A DNA stretch of 64,000 nucleotides from Pseudomonadota bacterium. Lineage in GTDB: Bacteria > Pseudomonadota > Gammaproteobacteria > Enterobacterales > Enterobacteriaceae. Positions 9,926 through 17,946 of the stretch are shown here, one piece after another. The translations under genes were made by a program, and so were the position numbers. The stretch's first letter is position 1. Every line of letters begins with the position of its first letter. The notes below the pieces were generated by a model. That model made no database searches. It was not told the DNA's origin and worked only from the letters and a program-made list of their open reading frames with translations. The stretch spans positions 1-64,000 of the forward strand of contig JAGTSE010000022.1 in assembly GCA_018261615.1 (NCBI GenBank), written 5' to 3'.

Positions 9926-10588
9926 TCAGAGCGTGACGCGCCCAAAGGCCGCCAGCCAGTCCTGTTCAAACTTCTCAACTGCCGCACTCACCGCCGGAGC
10001 CGCAATCATCTGCTGCGCCACATCCAGCGGCAATGTAATCGATCCGCAGCCCGCCAGCAGGCAATCCAGCGCCTGGCGCGGTGTTTTAAAGCTCGCCGCC
10101 AGCACTTTCGACTGCGGCGCATGCAGTGTGAGCAGGCGCTGCAAATCCGTCACGGTCTGAATTCCATCGCCGCCCTGTGCATCCACGCGGTTAACATACG
10201 GCGCGATATACTCCGCGCCCGCCAGCGCCGCCAACAATCCCTGTGCTGCGCCGTAAACGGCGGTGCCGAGCGTCGGGATACCTTCTGCTTTTAAGCATTT
10301 AATAGCCGCCAGGCCTTCTGCCGTCACCGGCACTTTCACCACCAGATCGGCCACCATTTCCCGCAGCTTACGCGCTTCGGCCACCATACCGGCGGCGTCA
10401 TTCGCCAGCACTTGGGCAAACAGCCGCCCGTGACCGTCCAGTGCCTCATGCAAGGCGGGCAGCAATTTCTCAATTGGCATAGCGCCGCTGGCGACAATGC
10501 TGGGATTTGTAGTTACGCCCGCCAGCGGGAAGATACGCGCCAGTTTATTCACTGCCGCGACATCAGAGGTATCAAGATAGAGTTCCAT
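9926..10588 (-). CDS. fsaA: Fructose-6-phosphate aldolase FsaA
   Basis: Class I aldolase of the transaldolase family. It cleaves fructose 6-phosphate, or analogues such as 1-deoxy sugar phosphates, into glyceraldehyde 3-phosphate and a ketone. The 220 residues match E. coli FsaA. The Schiff-base lysine is K85 in [12 protein letters not shown], and the TTNPSIV motif is present near residue 27. The start is set at MELYLDTSD, 10588; the longer open frame has no homology upstream. It is divergent from ybiY-ybiW across a 134-base gap holding two palindromes. Proximity to a glycyl radical enzyme and its activase suggests that it acts on their product. Confidence 0.96.
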   Translation of the reverse strand: MELYLDTSDVAAVNKLARIFPLAGVTTNPSIVASGAMPIEKLLPALHEALDGHGRLFAQVLANDAAGMVAEARKLREMVADLVVKVPVTAEGLAAIKCLKAEGIPTLGTAVYGAAQGLLAALAGAEYIAPYVNRVDAQGGDGIQTVTDLQRLLTLHAPQSKVLAASFKTPRQALDCLLAGCGSITLPLDVAQQMIAAPAVSAAVEKFEQDWLAAFGRVTL

Positions 10589-10671
10589 CGTTTTCACCTG
10601 AAGTGTGAGTTTTCGCATGCTTTAACGCTATCACGCGACAACCTGCCGAAGAGTTGACCTTTATCAAAATA

Positions 10672-10706
10672 ACTTTCATTCGAAAGTAATTTAATATTCA
10701 TATGAA
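10672..10706 (+). promoter_or_regulatory. Two operator-like palindromes in the fsaA-ybiY gap
   Basis: CTTTCATTCGAAAG (10673-10686) is an inverted repeat CTTTC-N4-GAAAG, and TTCATATGAA (10697-10706) is a perfect 10-bp palindrome. The first recurs, in exact reverse complement, upstream of ybiU at 15294-15307. The second recurs upstream of ybiV at 14262-14271. No regulator gene for them is identifiable nearby. The role as operators is inferred from recurrence and position. Confidence 0.5.
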
Positions 10707-10722
10707 GCAATGGAGGCAGGTT

Positions 10723-11622
10723 ATGATTTTCAATATTCAGCGCTATTCTACCCATGATGGCCCAGGCATTCGTACGGTGGTCTTTCTGAAGGGCTGTTCG
10801 CTGAGCTGCCGCTGGTGCCAGAACCCGGAAAGCCGCTCCCGCACGCGCGACTTGCTGTTTGATGAGCGTCTGTGCCTTGCAGGTTGCGATTTGTGTCAGC
10901 AGGCTGCACCGCTGGTTATTGAGCGTGCGCTGAACAGTTTGCTGATCCACCGGGAAAAGCTAAACGATGCGCAACTTAACGCCCTGACCGATTGCTGCCC
11001 GACCCAGGCGCTGAGCGTCTGCGGCGAAACGCAAAGTGTTGATGAAATCATGGCCACTGTGCTGCGCGATAAGCCCTTTTACCTGCGTAGCGGTGGCGGT
11101 ATTACCCTTTCCGGCGGCGAACCGTTTATGAACCCGCAACTGGCGCATGCGCTGCTGCAAAGCAGCTACCAGCAAGGTATTCACACGGCGGTGGAAACCT
11201 GCCTGCATGTGCCGTGGCGCTATATCGCGCCTTCCCTGCCTTATGTTGATCTGTTTCTGGCGGATTTGAAGCACGTTGATGACGCAGTGTTTCGTCAGTG
11301 GACTGGCGGCTCGGCCAGGCGCGTACTCGACAACCTGAGACGGCTGGCGCAGGCGGGGAAAAAGATGACCATTCGCGTGCCGCTAATCCCCGGTTTTAAC
11401 GCTGACGAAGCGTCGATCAAAACCATTACCACGTTTGCCGCCGACGAGCTGAACGTCAGCGACATCCATTTTTTGCCTTACCACACGCTGGGCATGAATA
11501 AGTATCACCTGCTTGGCGAACCCTACACCGCCCCTGAAAAGCCGCTCGACGCCCCGCAATTGCTGGCATTTGCCGAGGATTTTGCCCGCCAGAAAGGGCT
11601 GACGGCGACATTACGAGGATAA
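10723..11622 (+). CDS. ybiY: Glycyl-radical enzyme activase YbiY (PflC-like)
   Basis: Radical SAM activating enzyme expected to place the glycyl radical on the adjacent YbiW. The 299-residue protein starts [18 protein letters not shown]. It carries the SAM-radical motif C25-x3-C29-x2-C32 (CSLSCRWC), then a cysteine-bearing insert (LCLAGCDLC and [12 protein letters not shown]) that suggests an extra ferredoxin-like cluster, and the GGxP-type motif [10 protein letters not shown]. The start at 10723 follows GGAGG. An in-frame ATG at 10702 would put the ribosome binding site inside the gene. It is four bases from ybiW and clearly co-transcribed. Confidence 0.95.
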   Translation: MIFNIQRYSTHDGPGIRTVVFLKGCSLSCRWCQNPESRSRTRDLLFDERLCLAGCDLCQQAAPLVIERALNSLLIHREKLNDAQLNALTDCCPTQALSVCGETQSVDEIMATVLRDKPFYLRSGGGITLSGGEPFMNPQLAHALLQSSYQQGIHTAVETCLHVPWRYIAPSLPYVDLFLADLKHVDDAVFRQWTGGSARRVLDNLRRLAQAGKKMTIRVPLIPGFNADEASIKTITTFAADELNVSDIHFLPYHTLGMNKYHLLGEPYTAPEKPLDAPQLLAFAEDFARQKGLTATLRG

Positions 11623-11626
11623 AACC

Positions 11627-14059
11627 ATGACCACCCTGCAACTGAACACGCTGACTGAACGCATCAAAGCGCATAAAACGGCGCTGGTCCATATTGTTAA
11701 ACCGCCGGTCTGCACTGAGCGCGCCCGTCATTACACCCAGATTTATCAGCAGAATATGGATAAACCGCTGCCGGTGCGTCGCGCGCTGGCACTGGCGCAC
11801 CATCTGGCGCAGCGCACAATCTGGATCAAGCATGACGAGTTGATTATCGGCAACCAGGCCAGCGAAGTTCGCGCCGCGCCAATCTTCCCGGAATACACCG
11901 TGTCGTGGATTGAAAAAGAGATCGACGAACTGGCGGATCGCCCCGGTGCCGGTTTTGCCGTCAGCGAAGAGAACAAGCGTGTACTGCATGAAATCTGCCC
12001 GTGGTGGCGCGGCCAGACGGTGCAGGATCGTTGCTACGGCATGTTTACCGACGAACAAAAAGCGCTGCTCGACACCGGCATTATTAAAGCCGAAGGCAAT
12101 ATGACCTCCGGCGATGCACACCTCGCCGTCAACTTCCCGCTGCTGCTGGAGAAAGGGCTGGATGGCCTGCGGCATAAAGTGGACGAACGCCGCACGCGCA
12201 TCAACCTGACGGTGCTTGACGATCTGCACGGCGACCAGTTCCTGAAAGCGATCGATATCGTGCTTGAAGCTGTGAGCCTGCATATTGAGCGTTTTGCCGA
12301 TCTGGCACAGAAAATGGCGGGTGAAGAAACGCGCCACAGCCGCCGCGACGAACTGCTGGCGATGGCGGAAAACTGCCTGATTATTGCCCATGAACCGCCG
12401 AAAACCTTCTGGCAGGCGTTGCAGCTTTGCTATTTTATCCAGTTAATTTTGCAAATTGAATCCAACGGCCACTCGGTATCGTTCGGCCGCCTGGATCAGT
12501 ATCTTTATCCCTACTACCGCCGCGATGTTGAACTGCAACAGTCATTGCAACGGGAAGATGCCATCGAGCTGCTGCACAGTTGCTGGCTGAAGCTGCTGGA
12601 AGTGAATAAGATCCGTTCCGGCTCGCACTCGAAAGCATCGGCAGGTAGCCCGCTGTACCAGAACGTCACCATCGGCGGGCAGCAGTGGGTTAACGGCACA
12701 GCGCAGGATGCGGTAAACCCACTGTCGTATGCGATTCTCGAATCCTGCGGCCGTCTGCGCTCCACGCAACCGAACCTGAGCGTGCGTTATCACGCCGGGA
12801 TGAGCAACGACTTCCTCGACGCCTGCGTGCAGGTGATCCGCTGCGGCTTCGGCATGCCAGCGTTCAATAACGACGAAATTGTGATCCCGGAATTTATCAA
12901 ACTGGGCGTCGAAACAGCCGATGCCTACGACTATGCCGCGATTGGCTGTATCGAAACCGCGGTTGGCGGCAAATGGGGCTACCGCTGCACCGGCATGAGT
13001 TTTATCAACTTTGCCCGCGTGATGCTGGCCGCGCTGGAAGGCGGTCGCGACGCCACCAGCGGCAAGGTCTTCCTGCCGCAGAGCAAAGCGCTTTCCACCG
13101 GTAACTTTGCGGCATTTGATGAAGTGATGCAGGCGTGGGATCGGCAGATCCGCTATTACACACGCAAATCCATCGAGATCGAGTATGTCGTCGATACCAT
13201 GCTGGAAGAGAACGTGCCGGATATTCTCTGCTCGGCGCTGGTTGACGACTGCATAGAACGGGCGAAAAGCATCAAACAGGGCGGCGCGAAGTATGACTGG
13301 GTCTCCGGTTTGCAGGTCGGGATCGCCAATCTCGGCAACAGCCTGGCTGCGGTGAAAAAACTGGTCTTTGATCAGGGCGTAATCGGGCAGCAGCAACTGG
13401 CGGAAGCACTGGCAGCGGATTTTGACGGCCTGACGCACGAACAACTGCGCCAGCGGTTGGTGAACAGCGCGCCGAAATACGGTAACGACGATGACAGCGT
13501 GGATAACCTGCTGGTGCGCGCCTATCAGACCTATATCAACGAGCTGAAACAGTACCATAATCCGCGCTATGGCCGCGGCCCGATTGGCGGCAATTACTAC
13601 GCCGGAACGTCGTCGATTTCCGCTAACGTGCCGTTTGGTGCCGCCACCATGGCGACGCCGGATGGCCGCAAAGCGCACACTCCGCTAGCAGAAGGCGCAA
13701 GCCCGGCTTCCGGTACCGATCATCTCGGCCCTACGGCGGTTATCAGTTCAGTGGGTAAACTGCCGGTCGAAGCGATCCTTGGCGGCGTGTTGCTGAACCA
13801 GAAACTGAACCCGACAACGCTGGAAAACGAGAGCGATAAGCAGAAACTGATGGTGCTGCTGCGCACCTTCTTTGAAGTGCATAAGGGCTGGCATATTCAG
13901 TACAACATTGTCTCGCGCGAGACGTTGCTGGAAGCGAAAAAGCATCCGGATCAGTACCGCGATTTAGTGGTGCGCGTGGCGGGTTACTCGGCGTTCTTCA
14001 CCGCCCTGTCGCCGGATACGCAGGATGATATTATCGCCCGCACCGAGCATACCTTGTAA
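11627..14059 (+). CDS. ybiW: Glycyl radical enzyme YbiW (PflF-like)
   Basis: 810-residue member of the pyruvate formate-lyase/glycerol dehydratase superfamily. The active-site cysteine is C441 in AIGCIETAVGG. The radical-bearing glycine is G786 in RVAGYSAFF near the C-terminus. It matches E. coli YbiW along its length. The GCIE motif with a single cysteine fits the dehydratase/lyase branch rather than true pyruvate formate-lyase, which has a Cys-Cys pair. From memory, recent work assigns YbiW to ring-opening dehydration of 1,5-anhydroglucitol 6-phosphate, with FsaA cleaving the product. That fits the neighbouring fsaA but cannot be shown from sequence. It works only under anaerobic conditions with YbiY. 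Confidence 0.95.
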   Translation: MTTLQLNTLTERIKAHKTALVHIVKPPVCTERARHYTQIYQQNMDKPLPVRRALALAHHLAQRTIWIKHDELIIGNQASEVRAAPIFPEYTVSWIEKEIDELADRPGAGFAVSEENKRVLHEICPWWRGQTVQDRCYGMFTDEQKALLDTGIIKAEGNMTSGDAHLAVNFPLLLEKGLDGLRHKVDERRTRINLTVLDDLHGDQFLKAIDIVLEAVSLHIERFADLAQKMAGEETRHSRRDELLAMAENCLIIAHEPPKTFWQALQLCYFIQLILQIESNGHSVSFGRLDQYLYPYYRRDVELQQSLQREDAIELLHSCWLKLLEVNKIRSGSHSKASAGSPLYQNVTIGGQQWVNGTAQDAVNPLSYAILESCGRLRSTQPNLSVRYHAGMSNDFLDACVQVIRCGFGMPAFNNDEIVIPEFIKLGVETADAYDYAAIGCIETAVGGKWGYRCTGMSFINFARVMLAALEGGRDATSGKVFLPQSKALSTGNFAAFDEVMQAWDRQIRYYTRKSIEIEYVVDTMLEENVPDILCSALVDDCIERAKSIKQGGAKYDWVSGLQVGIANLGNSLAAVKKLVFDQGVIGQQQLAEALAADFDGLTHEQLRQRLVNSAPKYGNDDDSVDNLLVRAYQTYINELKQYHNPRYGRGPIGGNYYAGTSSISANVPFGAATMATPDGRKAHTPLAEGASPASGTDHLGPTAVISSVGKLPVEAILGGVLLNQKLNPTTLENESDKQKLMVLLRTFFEVHKGWHIQYNIVSRETLLEAKKHPDQYRDLVVRVAGYSAFFTALSPDTQDDIIARTEHTL

Positions 14060-14067
14060 GGTGATTG

Positions 14068-14091
14068 CTGGATGCGTTGCGCTTATCCGGC
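14068..14091. repeat. REP element after ybiW
   Basis: GCTGGAT and ATCCGGC arms around a short centre, eight bases after the ybiW stop. Confidence 0.6.
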
Positions 14092-14105
14092 TTCGCCCTC
14101 CCACT

Positions 14106-14234
14106 GTTTAACCTATGGATTTCGAATTGCAGGAAGGCGGCAAGACGGTAAGTCCCCGGGAGCTTACACAAGTAAGTGACCGGGGCGCACCGCCGCAGCC
14201 AACGCACCTGCGGTTCGAAAGACGACGGTTAAAC
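14106..14234. repeat. ERIC (IRU) element
   Basis: 129-bp imperfect palindrome of the ERIC family. Terminal repeats GTTTAACC (14106-14113) and GGTTAAAC (14227-14234) are perfect, followed inward by TTTCGAA and TTCGAAA. The core carries the ERIC motif AAGTAAGTGACCGGGG, close to the standard AAGTAAGTGACTGGGG. Full ERIC units are about 127 bp, so this copy is essentially complete. Confidence 0.9.
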
Positions 14235-14260
14235 GGTAAGTCCCCGGGCGCTTACACAAG
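14233..14260. repeat. Partial second ERIC copy, tandem with the full one
   Basis: 28 bases here repeat the ERIC segment at 14145-14172 with a single mismatch. The partial unit starts at the very end of the full ERIC, so it looks like a truncated tandem duplication or slippage product. It lies just upstream of the ybiV regulatory region. Confidence 0.75.
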
Positions 14261-14299
14261 TTTCATATGAAATAAAATTTGTGCATCAGCTCACATTGT
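14261..14299 (+). promoter_or_regulatory. ybiV upstream sites: palindrome and probable CRP site
   Basis: TTTCATATGAAA (14261-14272) is a perfect 12-bp palindrome sharing TTCATATGAA with the ybiY upstream region. TGTGC-N6-TCACA at 14280-14295 differs from the CRP consensus TGTGA-N6-TCACA by one base. Both lie 45-80 bases before the ybiV start, the usual place for activator and operator sites. Confidence 0.55.
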
Positions 14300-14342
14300 C
14301 TCTAGAATATTGCTCGTTGCAAAAATATTCAGGAGCGCAAAT

Positions 14343-15158
14343 ATGACCGTCAAAGTTATCGTCACTGATATGGACGGAACTTTCCTTGATGACGCCAAGC
14401 AGTACGATCGCACGCGGTTTATGGCGCAATTCCAGCAACTTCAGCAGCGCGGTATCGAGTTTGTGGTCGCCAGCGGCAACCAGTATTACCAGTTGATCTC
14501 CTTCTTCCCGGAACTGAAAGAGACGATTAGCTTCGTCGCCGAAAACGGCGCTCTGGTGTTTGAACATGGCCAGCAACTGTTTCACGGTGAGTTGACCCGT
14601 CACGAAACCCAGGTCGTCATCGGCAAACTGTTAAAAGACAATAGCCTGAACTTTGTCGCCTGCGGGCTGGAAAGCGCCTACGTAAGCGAGAACGCCCCGG
14701 CAGAATTTGTCGATCTGATGTCAAAACACTACTACCGTTTAAAACCGGTGCGCGATTTCCAGCAGATTGACGACACGCTGTTTAAGTTCTCGCTGAACTT
14801 ACCGGACAGCGATATTCCGCAGCTAATCGATGAACTACATGTCTCTCTTGATGGCATTATGAAGCCGGTCACCAGTGGTTTTGGCTTCGTTGATTTGATT
14901 ATCCCTGGTCTGCATAAAGCCAACGGTATTACCCGCCTGCTTAAACGTTGGGGCGTGTCGCCGCAACAGTGCGTCACCATTGGCGACAGTGGTAATGACG
15001 CCGAAATGCTGCGAATGACGGAATTCTCCTTTGCCATGGGCAACGCCGGGGATGCGATTAAAGCCATCGCCCGCCATCAGACCGATGACAACAATCATCA
15101 GGGCGCTCTGAACGTGATTCAGGCTGTGCTCGAAAATAGTGCGCCGTTCGACCGCTAA
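14343..15158 (+). CDS. ybiV: HAD-family sugar phosphatase YbiV
   Basis: Cytoplasmic haloacid-dehalogenase-type phosphatase (Cof subfamily, C2 cap), active in E. coli on small sugar phosphates. The 271-residue protein has motif I DMDGTF, with nucleophile D9 and acid D11, motif [13 protein letters not shown], and motifs [18 protein letters not shown] and [11 protein letters not shown]. The start at 14343 (MTVKVIVTD) follows AGGAG; the upstream in-frame ATG at 14310 lies in the leader. It is a single-gene unit ending in a terminator at 15165-15190. Its palindrome is shared with ybiY-ybiW, hinting at common control with that pathway. Confidence 0.95.
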   Translation: MTVKVIVTDMDGTFLDDAKQYDRTRFMAQFQQLQQRGIEFVVASGNQYYQLISFFPELKETISFVAENGALVFEHGQQLFHGELTRHETQVVIGKLLKDNSLNFVACGLESAYVSENAPAEFVDLMSKHYYRLKPVRDFQQIDDTLFKFSLNLPDSDIPQLIDELHVSLDGIMKPVTSGFGFVDLIIPGLHKANGITRLLKRWGVSPQQCVTIGDSGNDAEMLRMTEFSFAMGNAGDAIKAIARHQTDDNNHQGALNVIQAVLENSAPFDR

Positions 15159-15164
15159 TCTCCC

Positions 15165-15190
15165 GCTGGAGCGCCCGCTCCGGCTTTTTT
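15165..15190 (+). terminator. Rho-independent terminator after ybiV
   Basis: Stem GCTGGAGC (15165-15172) with GCTCCGGC (15177-15184) and a 4-base loop is followed by six T residues, seven bases after the ybiV stop. Confidence 0.85.
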
Positions 15191-15293
15191 CCTGCCCTTC
15201 TTTTCTCTCTTTTCTCCCTTTGTGCTCCCCATCAAATTTTTAAACTTGCATTAACTTATTTTTAACTTAAATTATCACTTGTAAGTTTAATTT

Positions 15294-15307
15294 CTTTCGA
15301 ATGAAAG
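15294..15307 (+). promoter_or_regulatory. Operator-like inverted repeat upstream of ybiU
   Basis: CTTTCGAATGAAAG is the exact reverse complement of the 14-base motif upstream of ybiY at 10673-10686. It sits 13 bases before the ybiU start, where a bound protein would block translation initiation or early transcription. The flanks are strongly AT-rich. Confidence 0.5.
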
Positions 15308-15320
15308 TTGAGAGGTTCAC

Positions 15321-16580
15321 ATGACGTTTACCAGCGAGACCTTGCCTGCCGATCACAAAGCATCGATTCGTCAGATGAAACAGGCACTGCGCGCGCAAAT
15401 CGGCGACGTGCAAAGCGTCTTTAACCGCCTGAGCCAGCAGATTGCCGCTCGCGTCGCGGAGATCAAAGCGCTGCAAGCGCGCGGCGAATCGGTCTGGCCA
15501 CAAATCCCTTACGCCGATGTTGCGCAGGGCCGCGTTAGCGATGCGCAGCGGGCGCTGATTAAGCAGCGCGGCTGCGTGGTGATTAAAGGCCATTTTCCGC
15601 GCGATCGGGCGCTGGGCTGGGATCGCGCAATGCTGGATTATCTCGACGCCAACCATTTTGACGATCTCTATAAAGGCCCGGGCGACAGCTTCTTCGGCAC
15701 GCTGGAAGCGTCGCGCCCGGAAATCTACCCGATTTACTGGTCGCAGGCACAGATGCAGGCGCGGCAGAGCAATGAAATGGCAGCGGTGCAATCTTTCCTT
15801 AATCGCCTGTGGCGTTTCGAAAGCCAGGGCCGCCAGTGGTTCGACCCGGATGTCAGCGTGATCTACCCGGATCGCATCCGCCGCCGCCCGCCGGGTACTA
15901 CCTCGAAAGGACTCGGTGCGCATACAGACTCTGGTGCGCTGGAGCGCTGGTTACTGCCCGCTTACCAGCGCGTGTTCGCCAACGTGTTTAACGGCAAACT
16001 GGAAGAATACGATCCGTGGGATGCCGCGCATCGCACCGAAGTGGAAGAGTACACGGTGGATAACACCACCAAATGCTCGGTGTTCCGTACCTTCCAGGGC
16101 TGGACGGCGCTGTCCGACATGATCCCCGGCCAGGGATTGCTGCATGTGGTGCCGATCCCGGAAGCGATGGCGTATATTTTGCTGCGTCCGCTGCTTGACG
16201 ATGTGCCGGAAGAGGAGCTGTGTGGTGTCGCACCGGGCCGCGTTCTGCCGGTTTCAGAGAAGTGGCACCCGCTGCTGATTGAAGCGCTGAGCAGCATACC
16301 GGCTCTGGACGCGGGCGATTCCGTGTGGTGGCACTGCGATGTTATCCACTCGGTCGCGCCGGTGGAAAACCAGCAGGGCTGGGGGAACGTGATGTATATT
16401 CCCGCCGCGCCGCTGTGCGAGAAGAACCTCGCCTATGCCCGCAAAGTGAAAGTGGCACTGGAGCAAGGCGCATCGCCGGGAGATTTCCCGCGCGAGAACT
16501 ACGAAAGCGACTGGACAGGCCGCTTTACGCTTGCTGATCTGAATTCGCACGGTAAACGCGCGCTGGGTATCGACGTTTAA
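15321..16580 (+). CDS. ybiU: DUF1479 protein YbiU, dioxygenase-like
   Basis: 419-residue cytoplasmic protein matching E. coli YbiU (DUF1479). The fold family resembles Fe(II)/2-oxoglutarate dioxygenases: an HxD pair is present at H201-T-D203 in GLGAHTDSGALE, with a distal histidine in CDVIHSVAPVE near residue 343 and a following basic/aromatic stretch. Metal-dependent oxygenase chemistry is therefore plausible, but the substrate is unknown to me. It starts after GAGAGG. The upstream motif shared with ybiY-ybiW suggests co-regulation with that locus. Its stop codon overlaps that of the opposing LacI regulator by four bases. Confidence 0.9.
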   Translation: MTFTSETLPADHKASIRQMKQALRAQIGDVQSVFNRLSQQIAARVAEIKALQARGESVWPQIPYADVAQGRVSDAQRALIKQRGCVVIKGHFPRDRALGWDRAMLDYLDANHFDDLYKGPGDSFFGTLEASRPEIYPIYWSQAQMQARQSNEMAAVQSFLNRLWRFESQGRQWFDPDVSVIYPDRIRRRPPGTTSKGLGAHTDSGALERWLLPAYQRVFANVFNGKLEEYDPWDAAHRTEVEEYTVDNTTKCSVFRTFQGWTALSDMIPGQGLLHVVPIPEAMAYILLRPLLDDVPEEELCGVAPGRVLPVSEKWHPLLIEALSSIPALDAGDSVWWHCDVIHSVAPVENQQGWGNVMYIPAAPLCEKNLAYARKVKVALEQGASPGDFPRENYESDWTGRFTLADLNSHGKRALGIDV

Positions 16581-17650
16581 GCGTCGTATAACCCCTGCCA
16601 TTCAACGGCGGTGCGTTGCTGTTCCGAACGTATCCGCCGTACCGATTCCCGCACCACCAGCGTGCCGTTCAACAGCAGCGAACCGGCCACCGCCTGCGGA
16701 CGGATCAATCTCTGCTGTAACAGATGCACCGCTTCAACACCCAGCTCATCGCGCGGAACATGCACCGCCGTCAGCGGGACATCCTGAATCGCCGCCAGAT
16801 TAAAAGCATCGATACTCATCACCGAGACATCCTGCGGCACGCGCAATCCGCGCTGTTGCAATGCGCGCACCGTGCCTTCCGCCATAAAATCCCCACTGAC
16901 GAGAAATGCCGTGGGCGGCACATTATGCGCTGGGTCATCCAGCCATTCGCCCACCCGCTGCTGCGCTTCGCGGGCGCTGAAACTGGGAACGGTGATCAAA
17001 TTTCGCTTGCTGTTAAAGCGCAGATTGTCATGCAGCCAGGCATCTTTGATCCCCGCCAGCCGCAGATCCATGGTGTAGCGGCGCAGGCACATAACAGTCA
17101 CCACATCACGGTGGCCCATATCAAACAGATATCGTGCGGCAAATTCTCCAATGGTGCGGTGATCCGGCGCAATCGACGGTAGACGCATCCGCCCGTCGCG
17201 ACAGTTGATCAGCACGCAAGGTTTACCGCTCTCCGCGGCCAGATCGTGAATGTGCGGATCGTCAATGCCGAGCAGGATCGCTGCCTGCGTTTCTGCGGCC
17301 TGCATCCTGTCAAGAAACGTACTGGCGTCGCTGTCCAACTCCTCCAGCGCACAGTAGCGCAGCCGGACTTCGTGAGAGTCGAGTGCTTTGTTGATGCTCT
17401 GGATCACGCGGTAATAAAAGATGTCGGACCGCTCATCAAAAGCGCGCTGCGGCGCAAAGACCACCAGGTTATTCAGTAACAGACGCCCGGCCGCAATGCC
17501 CTCCATTACGCCTAGTTCACGGGCGCATGCGAGCACCGCACTGCGTGCCCGCTCGCTGGTGTTCGCTTTACCGGCCAGTACCCGGGAAACGGTACTGGTA
17601 GACAGGTTTGTGCGACGGGCAATTTCACTGATTTTCAGCTTTTTATCCAT
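16577..17650 (-). CDS. LacI-family transcriptional regulator
   Basis: 357-residue repressor-type protein. The N-terminal helix-turn-helix is KISEIARRTNLSTSTVSRVLAGKANTS (residues about 6-32), with the LacI hinge region after it, and a periplasmic-binding-like effector domain covers residues about 60-340. It is divergent from an MFS transporter and GH31 glycosidase, the standard arrangement for a local sugar repressor. The effector is probably the glycoside taken up by the transporter. The 296-base gap holds a candidate operator (17817-17840) and a direct repeat TTCATGAGCT at 17687 and 17710 near its own start. E. coli has no gene here, so the locus is an insertion between ybiU and ybiT. The specific sugar cannot be named. 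Confidence 0.9.
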   Translation of the reverse strand: MDKKLKISEIARRTNLSTSTVSRVLAGKANTSERARSAVLACARELGVMEGIAAGRLLLNNLVVFAPQRAFDERSDIFYYRVIQSINKALDSHEVRLRYCALEELDSDASTFLDRMQAAETQAAILLGIDDPHIHDLAAESGKPCVLINCRDGRMRLPSIAPDHRTIGEFAARYLFDMGHRDVVTVMCLRRYTMDLRLAGIKDAWLHDNLRFNSKRNLITVPSFSAREAQQRVGEWLDDPAHNVPPTAFLVSGDFMAEGTVRALQQRGLRVPQDVSVMSIDAFNLAAIQDVPLTAVHVPRDELGVEAVHLLQQRLIRPQAVAGSLLLNGTLVVRESVRRIRSEQQRTAVEWQGLYDA

Positions 17651-17686
17651 TCTGTGATCTCGATCCGTTTGCTGAATGGGAAAATT

Positions 17687-17840
17687 TTCATGAGCTATAA
17701 ACCCTGCTATTCATGAGCTGAAAAAGAGTTTGCCGCATATTTTCCACCATTGATGAGAATCCTTGCACAAAATCCGCTATGGCTGAGCATTTTTCTCACC
17801 TAACGTAAACCTGTCGTACAACTTCCATACTAGTTGTATG
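17687..17840. promoter_or_regulatory. Candidate operators in the LacI-MFS divergent gap
   Basis: A dyad with 7-bp arms, TACAACT (17817-17823) and AGTTGTA (17832-17838), overlaps CATAC-N5-GTATG (17826-17840). A separate exact direct repeat, TTCATGAGCT, lies at 17687-17696 and 17710-17719. These are the only clear symmetric signals in the 296-base gap. Which of them the LacI protein binds is not known. Confidence 0.4.
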
Positions 17841-17946
17841 CAGTTTGATGGCAAAAACGAAAAAAACCTTCTGGCGAGCGACTTCGGTTTAGCAAATCCG
17901 TAAGACTCGCCCCGACTTCCCTACAAAACGATGTGCGGAGAAAAGA

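Noticed and set aside
11456..12391. 311-codon open frame antisense to ybiY/ybiW
   Set aside because: Crosses the junction of two well-supported genes and has no recognisable domain.
12542..13678. 378-codon open frame antisense to ybiW
   Set aside because: Shadow of a GC-rich conserved gene. YbiW catalytic motifs lie on the other strand throughout.
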